DNA of 39,536 nucleotides from Mansonella perstans. Taxonomy: Eukaryota > Nematoda > Chromadorea > Rhabditida > Onchocercidae. Positions 10,908 through 21,956 of this stretch are shown in pieces (position 1 is the stretch's first letter; each line of letters starts with the position of its first letter). Both the position numbers and the translations under genes were made by a program. The notes below the pieces were generated by a model. It saw nothing but the letters and a program-made list of their open reading frames with translations. It ran no database searches and had not been told where the DNA came from. Location: contig JBAMDO010000326.1 in assembly GCA_037074765.1 (NCBI GenBank), forward strand, positions 1-39,536, read 5' to 3'.

Positions 10908-13303
10908 AAATTAAAAGAAAAATAAATTTCAAAACTCATAAAAATTAGAAAATTATAGACAAATATTTAAAAATATAGCGTTAATTTTGTTGCGCATAAA
11001 GCTGTTTCGATTCCAGCTTAATATTTGCATACTAGTTGATGAGTAGTTTTCATCTTTTTTTCATCAACTTATTTTCTTTAAATTCAAATGATGACATTTA
11101 AAATTACTTGAACGTAATTACAACACATGTTAAATGAACAAATATATAAATAGTTAGATAAATTAAGACGAAATTCGAAATAAGTCTGTTAGTTTAATAC
11201 TTGACAAAACGAAAATCACCATTTATGACAAATACTATTAATTGAAAACAATCAGTTATTGTAAGCAATGGAAGGATAATGACCATTTATGGTCTATTGG
11301 TTAAAGCTGTGACCAGCTTCTTCCGTTAGTTTCTACAAGTTTTCAATTCTTAGAAAAATTTTTACAAAGAATAACTCACTGCTGGCAATCTGTGCTATAG
11401 ATGAATCTAATGGTAAATCTTTCAATCAGATTTTACTGATAGCTTTTTCTTGTTATCGCAGCTTTTCGGTCAATCATTTGCTAATGCCTCATTTTGGTAA
11501 GGATACTATTGTTTGAAGCAGTAAAGTTCGAGACAAATTAGTTAATTTAAATAAAAAAAGGATGAAATTCAATACTTGAAGTCTTGCTTTTTCGATTTCT
11601 TTTACCATCAACAATATAAACCCGCAAAAACAGTTTTAAAACTTAAAATTTGGGTTCACAGGTCTAATTTCGTTGCAAATAGAAGAATATCGTTGGTTAT
11701 TAGACTAATTTAGAAGCAAAAATTTTAAGTTTAAAAGTTTCAAAAATGAAAGGAAAAATAACTGCATTAGTAACTCTTGCAATTTATAAAGAAATTATTT
11801 AAAATAAATCATTCCAGCGAGAAATATTACATTGTTATTAAGATGCCTTAAGACATTGTTATTGAGATACCTTAACGCCTTTGATCTAACTCCTGAGATA
11901 ACTCAATATAATAATCCGATTCTTATAAATTATTTCTATATCTGTAAGTTTAACTGTCGTAAAATTGACTGCCCTCGATTTACATCAACTATCATTTATT
12001 TATGTCTAGTACATTGGATCTTCTTTTCGTTTAAAAAAGAAAGTTGACAATCATTAATTAATCATTTAGAAATTTTTCAAATAAAACTTTTACAATTGAA
12101 ATTTAGCAAGAAAATATTCTAAAATGCAAATAAAAGAGTATTTAAAATGAATTGATCAATCATTCTGTCAAGAGAAAAACTGAAAACCATTTAAAATTAA
12201 TAGTTTGAAATCATTTTTCAATAAAATTCTTTATTTTCTTGTGAAAAAAAAAAGTGAAGCAAATTCAAATCGTATGCTTTCGTTGATCCATTCGTTTTAG
12301 ATGATGAAAATTAACGAATATCTTAACGGATTAAATTTAATTAATTTTTTCAAGCCTATATGAATATTTAATATGCATCTGCAGTCTCTCTGAAACAAAC
12401 GTATTCTTAATTTAATATGCCATAAAAGCGCTAAAGTTTGTCATTAGCACATTTTGATGATTTGTAAAAAGTTTGCGGAAATTCAAAAATTAAATTCATT
12501 CATATTTAGATTTTTTTTTTCAAACATAATCTTACATTTTATATAAGATATAACATTTTATGATGTAAAAACACGCCAATTCAAAAAAAGGATTGAAAAA
12601 ATAGCGGAATTGCAATAACGAATGGAAAGGAATTTTACATTTCGAAATTACCAAAAAAAGAAAAATTGAAGCAAAATGAAATTCTCATCATAAAGTTAAT
12701 CATAAATATTATATTTGATGACTTAAAACAACGTTCAAATAAAACTTCGGCATTGAATAATGAAACATTTCGCGATGAAATTTGCAAAAAAGATTTAGTA
12801 AATAAATTAGTGAATTTTAAATCACCAGAAAAGGTTTAGTAAAATAAAAAGTACTGAATGGAATAATGCTAGTAAACCATGCAAAACATACAAATTAGAT
12901 TGGAAAACGGATAAAATATAAAATTGTAGCTTAATATGAAGCTATAATTAATTTTTTGCTTTGCTAAAACGAAAATTAATTTTAATTTTTTTCAAAGACA
13001 GCTTCTACTGTGAAGACCAATTAATACTTATAATTTGTGAATTTTTTAGAAACAAGTAAATGTTTTTCAGCTCCATACTTTTAAATTTAATTAAGATTGC
13101 ATTTTTTTCCTCCCTCTGTTAAATTGTCATTTTAAATTTTTGGTAAAATATCATTTAAAAGACATTGTTGATAATTTTGTTACCGAAAGCAAACTTTACA
13201 AATTGGAATTCAACTTATACTGATTAAAATTTAGCAATGGAAATGAAAAGTTGACTATATTATTCCATTTATCCTTCTATTAAAAGAAAAGAATCAATTA
13301 TAG
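10908..13303. other. Gene-poor AT-rich stretch
   Basis: No supported coding exon. Contents noticed: a 24-bp tandem pair beginning ACATTGTTATT at 11829-11876, and a slightly less AT-rich patch at 11270-11500 whose frames are all interrupted. Confidence 0.45.
11829..11876. repeat. 24-bp tandem pair
   Basis: Two adjacent copies of ACATTGTTATTRAGATRCCT plus four bases, with a few mismatches. Confidence 0.6.
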
Positions 13304-13386
13304 TTTAATTACTCAACATGTCCATCAATTACTCTGCTTGTCCATCAATTACTCAACTTGTCCATTAATTACTCAACATATCCATA
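13304..13386. repeat. 20-bp minisatellite, about four copies
   Basis: Imperfect head-to-tail copies of a unit like ACTCAACTTGTCCATCAATT. It lies just beyond the 3' end of the small minus-strand gene. Confidence 0.8.
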
Positions 13387-13430
13387 AAAACCACTGTGAA
13401 TTGACATTCAGGTAAGAAACTCTTTGTAGT

Positions 13431-13753
13431 TCAAAACACTTTCAAATCATATCTATGCATGTCTTGTCTTTTAAAGGCTTCCCTGCTTGGCCAACGCACT
13501 TCAATCGCACTAGTAACATATGCACCGATATATGCGAATGCACTGGCATTTATTCCCCGCCCACTACGACTATTCAAATATTGCCAAAGCAATGAAATGA
13601 TGCAGAAAGGAAGAAGAAAATGATTGAATTAACTGCAAAATCTGTAGAATTACCTCACTGCAGAATCGCTGGTTAAGTGATTGACCGTTTTCACTTCTCT
13701 GATCTTATTTCTAGCATTTACAATGAATATCTGCTAAGTGTTTTCCATTTCAT
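13431..13753 (-). CDS. Candidate small single-span membrane protein, about 56 residues
   Basis: The strong part is exon 13431-13569, which reads without interruption to TGA through INASAFAYIGAYVTSAIEV (a plausible membrane span) and then a basic, charged tail (RWPSREAFKRQDMHRYDLKV). The favoured 5' exon is 13722-13753, starting MKWKTLSRYS. It is in phase with the downstream exon and follows a good CTACTTGCAG acceptor with a 9-base leader, as for trans-splicing. An alternative upstream exon, 13654-13733 (starting QIFIVNARNK), is also open and in phase, so the 5' end is uncertain. The size and single span recall small subunits of mitochondrial complexes, but I recognise no family. Confidence 0.45.
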
Positions 13754-13762
13754 ATATGAAAT

Positions 13763-13775
13763 CTGCAAGTAGAAA
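13763..13775 (-). promoter_or_regulatory. Candidate trans-splice acceptor of the small membrane-protein gene
   Basis: On the minus strand a pyrimidine tract ends in CTACTTGCAG, nine bases before an ATG. All three frames downstream hit a stop within about 50 bases unless spliced, which argues for a 5' leader rather than an internal coding exon. Confidence 0.4.
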
Positions 13776-16770
13776 GAAAAAGAAAAGAGGATAAAGTTTA
13801 GAATTACTCGGCAAAAAACAATAATATTTAAACTTTATTTGGACATTCTGAATTTTACTGCAATTTATTCAATTTAAGCAATGGTTTAACTAAAATTTGT
13901 TAATCACTCTTATTATTTATTATTTCTTCATTTCTTCTGTTGATTTATCATCATTAATCATTAATTAGTTTAAATTTATATGAATATACAAAATTTAAAT
14001 TGATGAATTAGAATTAAATCAAATGGACTTTCAGTGAACGACTGTCGCACAACAGTGTGATACAGTACAATATGACATAGTAGAATATAATACAGTACGA
14101 TATGATACTGGACGACATGATGCGATATGGTTAAAAATGGATGGTAAAGAAAACAAACATGGACATTTGGCAAAGGTGGTTAAGAAGTAATCGTTTAATA
14201 GGAAGCTGATGTGATCGTTCATTTTGAGAAGAGGATGATGACAAATGAAAAAATGATTAAAAAGTGATAGTATCATAAAAAATTTTAATTTTCGGTTAAT
14301 TAATCAAATTTAATTCAAATATATTTATCCGCAAATGTTTCAAAAACAAAACAGATCGAAAATTTTTTGTATTTTAAACAAATTAAGTCTGTTTATTTTA
14401 TGATTATGATTAAGTTAAAAATAACCTCTTGTCGATCTCTGATTAAGTTACGAATAATTTCTTTAATTTTATGATATAAATGCTGAGTAATGTATTAAAG
14501 TGAATTAGTACTAATTGAAAAAATACAAACGAAAATTTCAATAAATTACTGTAAACATTAACGGCGGTTTCAAATACTGCGACAAAGTCTCGCTGACATA
14601 AAAGCAATTTGAAATGTGGATGCTATTTAATCAATATTAAGAATAGTGATGAGAGGAGTGATGTAATGCTTAAGGAAAAGTAATCAACTGAAATTTTAAA
14701 ATGAAAATAAAAATTCTTAGAGGTATTCCTAGAAATTGTTTAAAATGATATTATCAATACTTTTAGTTATAAGTTGTTTTATTTTTCCTTCTGTTAAAGT
14801 CGATTCTTTTCAAATTCAATTCATTAACTCTTACGTTAAATAGTAAAATTCTTCAATTAAGCAAATGATTTTAACAAAAAGCAATTTATCAAAGCTATGT
14901 TAATTGACAAAAAAACTTTCTCTTCCTAAAAAAAAAATTTACTGAAAGTAAATGCACTTTGTTGAAATAATTATTTGCAGATTTAGCAACGAATTTTTTT
15001 CTGCCTTTCTCTATTTATGAGAAATTTTGACAGAAAAGAAAATTGTTAAATTTTTTTATAGACAAAAAAGTTGTTTATCATTTTGGAACTTTGCATATTA
15101 ATTCACCAATACATTTCAAGACACAATTAAATGCGCTTTTCAAATATTCATTTTAACATATTTCGCAAAATTTAAAAAAATAAATTCAAAATTCTTTACA
15201 AATATTTTTTTTAATTAATAAATATTTTAATGCAATGATTTTTTTAGAATTAGAAATTATTAACAGATACGGCTAGAAGTAGTTTACAGGATCTTTGGAA
15301 ACTTCCGAAGTTTTCCGATTTTTAAATTGTCCCAACTGACTTCAGTTTCAATTCATCAGTGCTTCTCTCAATAAACTATCATTTATAAATGTATAACTGT
15401 GTTATATTCTATGTAGAAGAATTAGGCTCTATTCTATTTTTTGCAAACTTTTATCCGAAGTTGGCAATTGAAATTTTTTTCGCTAATTGTATTTTTTTTC
15501 TTTAGTCATTCAAATTTTTATCGAAACAGAAATAATTTCTAATTTTAAAAAGTAATGAGAAGTCAACATCTCACAGTTGTAAATCAATTTAAAATGATAT
15601 CATCAATGAATCTATAAATACATTCTAGAAATTAATTTGATTCAAAATGAAAGGAGCGAAAAATTTTATTTGTAAAAACTTAAATGATATTTCTTACGTC
15701 ATTCATTTCAAATTGTATTAATTGCTCATTCGCTTATATTTGTATCCAAGCTAATATTAAAGAATCATTTTGTAGATTATAAATTTGATATCTGATAACT
15801 TGACTTATTAAATCGTTTTAACTGAAAAAAAAATGAGTGACGTAAGGAGATTCATTTCTTTATCATTGATAGTTATACATTTTTTTTTAATCTTATCATT
15901 GATACAATAATTTTATCTTGCCTTTTTAATAAATCTACTTGTTGTGTGATCCCAACTGGTAGAAATGTTTTTAAATTTGAGATTTTTTCAAAATGATCGA
16001 AGTCATGTTGTCGTATTAGTAATAACAAAATATATAACTATCAGTGATAAAAACAACACTTTTCTAGAAAATAAAAACCGCTGACTTTTAGAGTAACGAC
16101 TTTGTAACTGATTTACTTAACTGCGATTTAGTAGTCGTAAATTTATAAGAAATGCAATATTAAGTATCGAAGCATTAAACGCGTAAATAAATTGATAGCA
16201 GACCAAAATTCAAAAGTGTGACATTTATCAAATGAATTATAAACTAGTCCTCCTTTTTGTATGAAATTAATTCATTTCTTTAATGCTTTCCATTACGCAT
16301 TGTTTAATCAAAAATGGCAAAGTACGGAAAAATTGTTTGCTTTTTTCTGCATTAAAATTGTGTAAAATTATATACGGTTATTTGCTAGCACTATTAAAGG
16401 CTTGTTGCAGTAACAGCATAATCCTATTTAGTAAAAGTATTCAAAAAATATCAATCACATTTTATTTGCAATTTTGTCAGTTCTAAGTTTCTGGTTTCTT
16501 AAAATGCAATTGATGATTTGATATATCAAGAATAATCATTATTCAAAATAATGGTAAATAAAGTTTGTAATTCTGCAAGAATCAAGTAATGCAAACGTCA
16601 ATTTATAAAAAAAGAAATCAGTGAAAATACCAGTTAAAAAATCAAATAAACATGAAGTAAACATATATGTTAAAATTATTGATTTCCACAAAAACAAAGA
16701 ATTTGAATTTTTTTTAGCATCTTGGCTGATTTTTCTCATTAAACAGAAAAAAAACTGCCACAAATTAGCA
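13776..16770. other. Gene-poor AT-rich stretch
   Basis: No supported exon. It contains a degenerate short tandem array at 14041-14125. A few open frames near 14.5 kb (minus) encode Phe/Leu/Ile-rich translations of the sort AT-rich DNA gives by chance. Confidence 0.45.
14050..14125. repeat. Degenerate tandem array, unit about 11-12 bp
   Basis: Repeated variants of GATACAGTACAATAT / GATATGATACTGGAC / GATGCGATATGG. The open frames crossing it on the minus strand are products of this repetition. Confidence 0.6.
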
Positions 16771-16881
16771 CTACTTATGCTGCTTTAAAATACTGCAAAG
16801 AATCACACCTAAAAACACATATGACACTAATGCATTCACGATTATAAAGGTATTAAATTCTGTGTGAAGTCTAGATCGAAT
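16771..16881 (-). CDS. Orphan exon with a membrane segment, gene unknown
   Basis: A run of T ending in TTTTTTTAG on the minus strand is followed by a 36-codon open frame ending in TAG. It begins IRSRLHTEFNTFIIVNALV, continues with a hydrophobic stretch and ends SILKQHK. Codon content looks coding. It has no ATG of its own; a possible upstream mini-exon near 17.03-17.05 kb is only weakly supported. Phase does not match any exon end of the Ig/EGF gene upstream, so it is not an obvious alternative tail for that gene. Chance remains possible. Confidence 0.25.
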   Translation of the reverse strand: MRSRLHTEFNTFIIVNALVSYVFLGVILCSILKQHK

Positions 16882-17533
16882 CTAAAAAAAAAGAAAAATT
16901 GAATTAAATTATATTTCATAGCGAAAGAATTCATTAAATTTATTGCGGAACAAATAATTAGTTTAAATCACTCTTTGATATTTAAATTTATAAGCTTTGT
17001 TCAACCTTTCATCAACCAGGCATCGTGATAAACTTTTAAAATTATAACACATTATTTTCACCGTATAAAAGTGATCAAATTTTTATATGAAATTCAGGTT
17101 GAATTTTAAAAAAAAATTTTAATAAAAATGTATATCATTTAATAATGTGCTATAGCAAAAGAATTTTTGATAAAATAATTTAAATTTTACATCATTCCTT
17201 GAATTACTATTCCTACATGATTTTTTGAAATTTGCGTCATTCTTCGAATTATCTGAATTTATAAAATTTGTTCATCTTCTTTAATCACACATTGTATAAT
17301 TATACTGGAAAATATAAAGGTACAAAAATTTGAGCTGTGTTCAAGGACTATTTCCTATCGAGGAAATCAATCAATTGTTAACAAATTTTATCAGAATAGT
17401 GAAAAACCGAATGGTGATTACTACTTTGCCTTTAACTTTTTAAAAATAACAAATAAAAGTAGAAAAAAGTAAAATTTAATTAACAAAATAATTGATTTGT
17501 AACTGATCATTTTGTATTATTAAATTCATCGTT
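16882..17533. other. 3' flank of the Ig/EGF gene
   Basis: AT-rich. One short open frame on the minus strand near 17.28-17.36 kb has no supporting splice signal. Nothing else seen. Confidence 0.45.
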
Positions 17534-20500
17534 TCATATGTTAGCGTGCTGCAATCGATCAAGACAAATAGCAATTGTTTTAGCATTCAATTCCGTTTCC
17601 TCAGTTGATTCAACATTTTCTGCAACCGGTAACATAGCAGCGGGATAAAGTACTTTCGGATCATCCGATATATGTGGTGGTGGAGGCGATGCGAGATCTT
17701 CTAATGAAATGATTCTTTTGTGATTTCTGCTGAAAAAAACGACAAACAAACAAAACAAATGCAACTTCATATTCTTTTAAAAATAGATAAAAGGAAATAC
17801 CAATTTTTTTCGGGATATATACAAGCGTAAATAAAATATTCAAATGTTCAAATGTTATTCAAATGAAAAATATTCAAAATTGTTTATATTAGCATTAATT
17901 AAGGACTAGTTAATTAGAAAAAAGTGCTAAAATACAAACTTTCTCTTGCAGCAAAAGAAAGTAGTAATTATGCATAAAGTAGAACAAATATGCGCCATAA
18001 ACGGTGAGAAACGCAAGATTTCACGTTCGATAGCTCCATCAACAAGTTCTATAAAGCATACCATGAGCATAAATTAATTAATTAGCAGATAAATAAACCG
18101 ATTAAGAATACATAAACAAAGCAAGTTTTTCACAGATATAAATTTAATAAGATAATGGAATTTCTATAAAACGGAATCAATACTGTTTAATTACTTTCAA
18201 GTTACAAAATATTTGTTTGATAATTTCATTTTTATCGATATATTAAGCGTATCTTCCATATGCATAAATGAAATATTTCCGTGCTAATATCTCAATTCTT
18301 GAATGTTTTTAAATAATTTACGCGTTAAATAGATTTCCTAGATCAAATTAATTGGATTTCTTGTATGAAAAATTTTTTTTAATACGTATGCTTAAACTAA
18401 ACATTGTATTACGTATCCTCATTTTTGTTTTTTTTTTCTGTTATTCCTACTTTTTTTACTTACTTTTGACCTATAAGTTTCTACGATATTTCATTTATTA
18501 TTTTTGCTATGAATTGAAAATAGAATCTTCGAAAAATAAAGATATTACCAGTACAAAATTCCCCTGTATACTGTAATACACAATTACATTTCAAATATTG
18601 CAAAAGTGGAGCATTCGGAAATGTATCAATGACACAAGCACCATAAAGACAGGGATTCATAACATTACGATATGAAATTAATTCATTTTCTTCATCACAG
18701 TTTTGCACATCTGCAACAGATATTATTGTATACCGATCATTTGATTAATTTGATAGGTTATATGTTCTGAAAATATGCACTTTTTTTTAATAATTGCAAA
18801 TTAAAATTTCCCAAATATAAAATAGCTCTTTGCTTTCAACATGATTATACAATTATCAATAATTAAATTACAAAATTTGAAATCAATTCAAATTATAAAA
18901 GTATATTTAATACCAAACGGTAATTCTTTTATTAAATTAAGGAAATGTGGTCGGTTATAATCAAAGTAAAAATGTGCGAAAAGATGATATCGCTTGAGTT
19001 TTTTATCAGTTATAAGTAATTAACAAGTATTGTAATCCTCAATTTTCTCACGTATTTCAACTTATCCACGTAACTCGTTCATACACTTATTCCTTTTTCA
19101 TATAATAAAATATGCATATTTTTTCATATATGAAACATGGAACTATTGAAACTGCTCATTTAGCAAATATGCCGTATCTCTTAATGATAACAATATCACT
19201 TACACATTATCAGTCTTCAAATGATAACAAATTACAATATTTAAATTATTTTCCTTTTAATTTCAATTTTTTCCAAAATTCAATAATTTTAGATATCTTT
19301 CATTTTTGATCGATCAAATCAAATTTTTATTTTATATTAATTTATTGTTTCACAGCACTCACAGAGATTAATTCGTGAAACCCATTCAGTGCCCTGGGTT
19401 AAACTCACATGGCAGTCATAGATACCTTCGTTTTCTTTTTGGGCCGTGTAAAGAATAAGGCGGTCATCTGTTTCATTGAAGAAAAATCGACTTAAATGAT
19501 GAAATTAAACAATGTGTAAAAATTAAAATACATCTTACAATGACGAGAAATCAACAAGTGATGGGAAACTTCTAAAAAATATATGAAATTTTAAATCAAT
19601 AAATTCCTTCAAGAAGCAAGGAATTAGTCTTAACGTAGCATAATTATAGTAAAAAGAATTCGATTTCGATAAAGTCTTACAAGATTTGGCCATTACTCTT
19701 TATTAATACAAAATAGTAAATATTTAAAAATGCAAAGTCAAACAATTTCATATTGACTGACTTACCTATTTTCATTATTTATAGAAATGCTGCGATGTTC
19801 TTGAATATCGCGATATATCCACCTTATTTTTTTATTTTTACTATCATAATTATTTTCTGCAGAATTTCGTGACGTACAATTAAGTATAATATGACGTCCC
19901 ATTGCTACGTAACATGTTGTCTCATCAGTTTTTACGATTGTCATCGAGCTGTTCACGTTATTCAGAAATATAGGTTGTGGTTCTGTAATCAAAAACTACT
20001 CGTGATCCTTTTTTTCATTTTCATTCTTAATATTTTTTCATAATAAAATTATGATATTTGCTGAACTTGTAAGTTATTATGAGTACAATAACATAAAAAT
20101 GTAATCGTATAAATTATGATAATTATTTAGAAATTACAAACTGTTTTTAAGCAAAATCATTTAGATGATGATTAAAGCTAAGAAGTCGCCAAGATTTGAT
20201 TAGCTGATAATATGTTACATATGAAAATTCAATAAAAAGATAGCTATAATTCATAAATCGGCTTATTTTTATCATTTGTTTTTCGCAAAATCTCATTCAA
20301 TGACTAATTTTTTTTCGAAATGCTGAAAAATTCCTTGCATCGATTTTTCGAAAAGTGTAAAATACACAGCGTTTTTTTAATGATTTTATAATTTTTCACA
20401 TATAAAATTTGGCTAACCAGAAATAAAAATAAAGTAATTTATAAATTAGATTTCGATCTGTAAATTTTGCTATTAAGCATTTGTTGAAAAGTGATATAAA

Positions 20501-21460
20501 ATTATTACACCATTTTTCATTATTCATTAACATGCGTTATATTATTTTGAAAAGTCCATTAAAAGGAAATTTTAAAACAAAGAAGGGATGCAAAAATAAG
20601 ACCATATATGATTCCTAAAAAACTACTCGAATTCATGTTTTATAGCCGGAAATTTTATCAAATATAAACCTTTTTCAGTTTTTCAAAAAATTCTAATCAT
20701 TTTCAAATAATTTTAAACTACTGTAAGATGAATGAAATGCAAAAAATAACCGTACCAAAAATGTTTCTATCATTAAAGCATTCACAAATTGTTATAAGAA
20801 TTAAAATCGCTGGTAACCGTAACATACTCATGTGACATTAAAATGCTTTGAAATCAAATTTTTAATTTTTGTTTATAAAACCATTTCAAATGATGTGAAC
20901 ATATTTACATATAACTGTGTATCAAAATGCTTGTTGAATGTTTTGGATATTTAGAAATGATATAAATTTAGAAAATTTATTGATATAATGAATTGATAAC
21001 TTTGTAATATGAATCAATTAACTTTAATATTTCATTACAAAACAGTTTATTTCAGCAATTTTTGAAAGAACATATCTGCTACCTCAAATCTTAAATTTAG
21101 GTAAAATTTTTAATTTTTCGTTTAATTAAGTATCATAAAATCACAAATTTGATTATTTTAACATTTACTCTATTTTTGCGAAAACTTTTATGCAACAGCA
21201 CCAAACTGATATTATTATCACTTTACTAGTTCCAGCTACTTACTATAACTGTAATAGTAATTGCAACTGTAAATGTACTGTAACATTTTAACTAAATAGA
21301 AAGTTGCAACAGGATACTTACGGTCTTGCAACGACTTATGGAATGCTCCAAAGTTTTTTTTAGCCTTTTTCAAGCGTGCATTAGATAAGATTCTTGTATT
21401 GCGTTTGGATGGTACTCTTTTGGCAACTTGGAGTTTGTCACTTTTTCCATTTCTAATCAT
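17534..21460 (-). CDS. Neuregulin-like membrane protein: basic N-terminus, Ig domain, EGF domain, membrane span
   Basis: Seven exons keep phase throughout and give 327 residues: 21322-21460, 19766-19982, 19539-19571, 19363-19490, 18549-18710, 17940-18048, 17534-17729. Residues 1-46 are strongly basic (14 Lys/Arg) with no signal peptide. An Ig domain follows, with Cys82, Trp101 and Cys156 in ENEGIYDCHV. The EGF domain has six cysteines at 177, 193, 198, 214, 216 and 225 and ends CNCVLQYTGEFC. About residues 240-260 span the membrane, ending CCKRN, and a 65-residue cytoplasmic tail follows. This order, including the basic N-terminus without a signal peptide, is that of type I neuregulins; nematode Ig-plus-EGF proteins are the nearest class I know. 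The expected role is a cell-surface or shed ligand or adhesion protein. Exon 3 is only 33 nt. Exon 1 lies 1.3 kb upstream and is the least certain. Confidence 0.78.
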
Positions 21461-21956
21461 GTCACTATGATGTTCTGATTATGTCACTGTGATATGCCAA
21501 AGATATGGTAACTTCTGATTCCTGATAATTTTATATTAATAGATGAAATTCTAAAATTTTAATGTAAAATTTAGAATTTTTAGATTGAACAGCAACATGC
21601 TGTATTTTTTTATCTTTTAAGTTTGATTGTTCAATATCATTTTATCAGTAATATGATTTGTTTCTTGCAAAATTTAACTTCTTCTGGATCAAGTTTTTTT
21701 ATAACAGCGCTGAAAAAATATACTGGAAATAGGAAGTTTTTTTTTTTCAATGATATTCTGAGTCTTAGTTCTTCTTAGATGGTAGAAGATTCTAAACTAT
21801 ATTTCTAAATGTTAAGATTCTTCGATATAGTAATTAATTTGCATGTTATTTCGAATCTTTTGCTTGTCTTCTTCCATTATAGCTATAACTGTTTTTTTTT
21901 TTCTTTTAGTGGCATTCAAATGAAAAAAATTTCACAGAATATTTTCAGGGTATAGG
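21461..21956. promoter_or_regulatory. Divergent promoter region between the Ig/EGF and HMG-CoA reductase genes
   Basis: The two start codons face away from each other across 496 bp. A TTATCAG acceptor-like site on the minus strand (21522-21528) could be the trans-splice site of the Ig/EGF gene. On the plus strand ATTTTCAG ends at 21948, eight bases before the reductase ATG. No coding exon lies between, so both promoters probably lie here. Confidence 0.45.
21941..21948 (+). promoter_or_regulatory. Trans-splice acceptor of the HMG-CoA reductase gene
   Basis: ATTTTCAG followed by the 8-base leader GGTATAGG and then ATG. This consensus site immediately before the start is why I regard the short, soluble N-terminus as the real one. 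Confidence 0.55.

Noticed and set aside
13304..13386. CRISPR-like array
   Set aside because: Units are contiguous with no spacers, and the DNA is nematode nuclear; it is a minisatellite.
13976..14276. Overlapping minus-strand open frames rich in His, Tyr and Val
   Set aside because: Created by the short tandem array at 14050-14125.
15268..15325. Plus-strand mini-exon-like frame ending LWKLPKFSDF
   Set aside because: Too short, no partner exon, no poly-A signal; compatible with chance.
16771..17534. Operon or alternative tail linking the Ig/EGF gene with the exon at 16771-16881
   Set aside because: No Ig/EGF exon ends in the phase that exon needs, and the 650-bp gap shows no clear trans-splice site.
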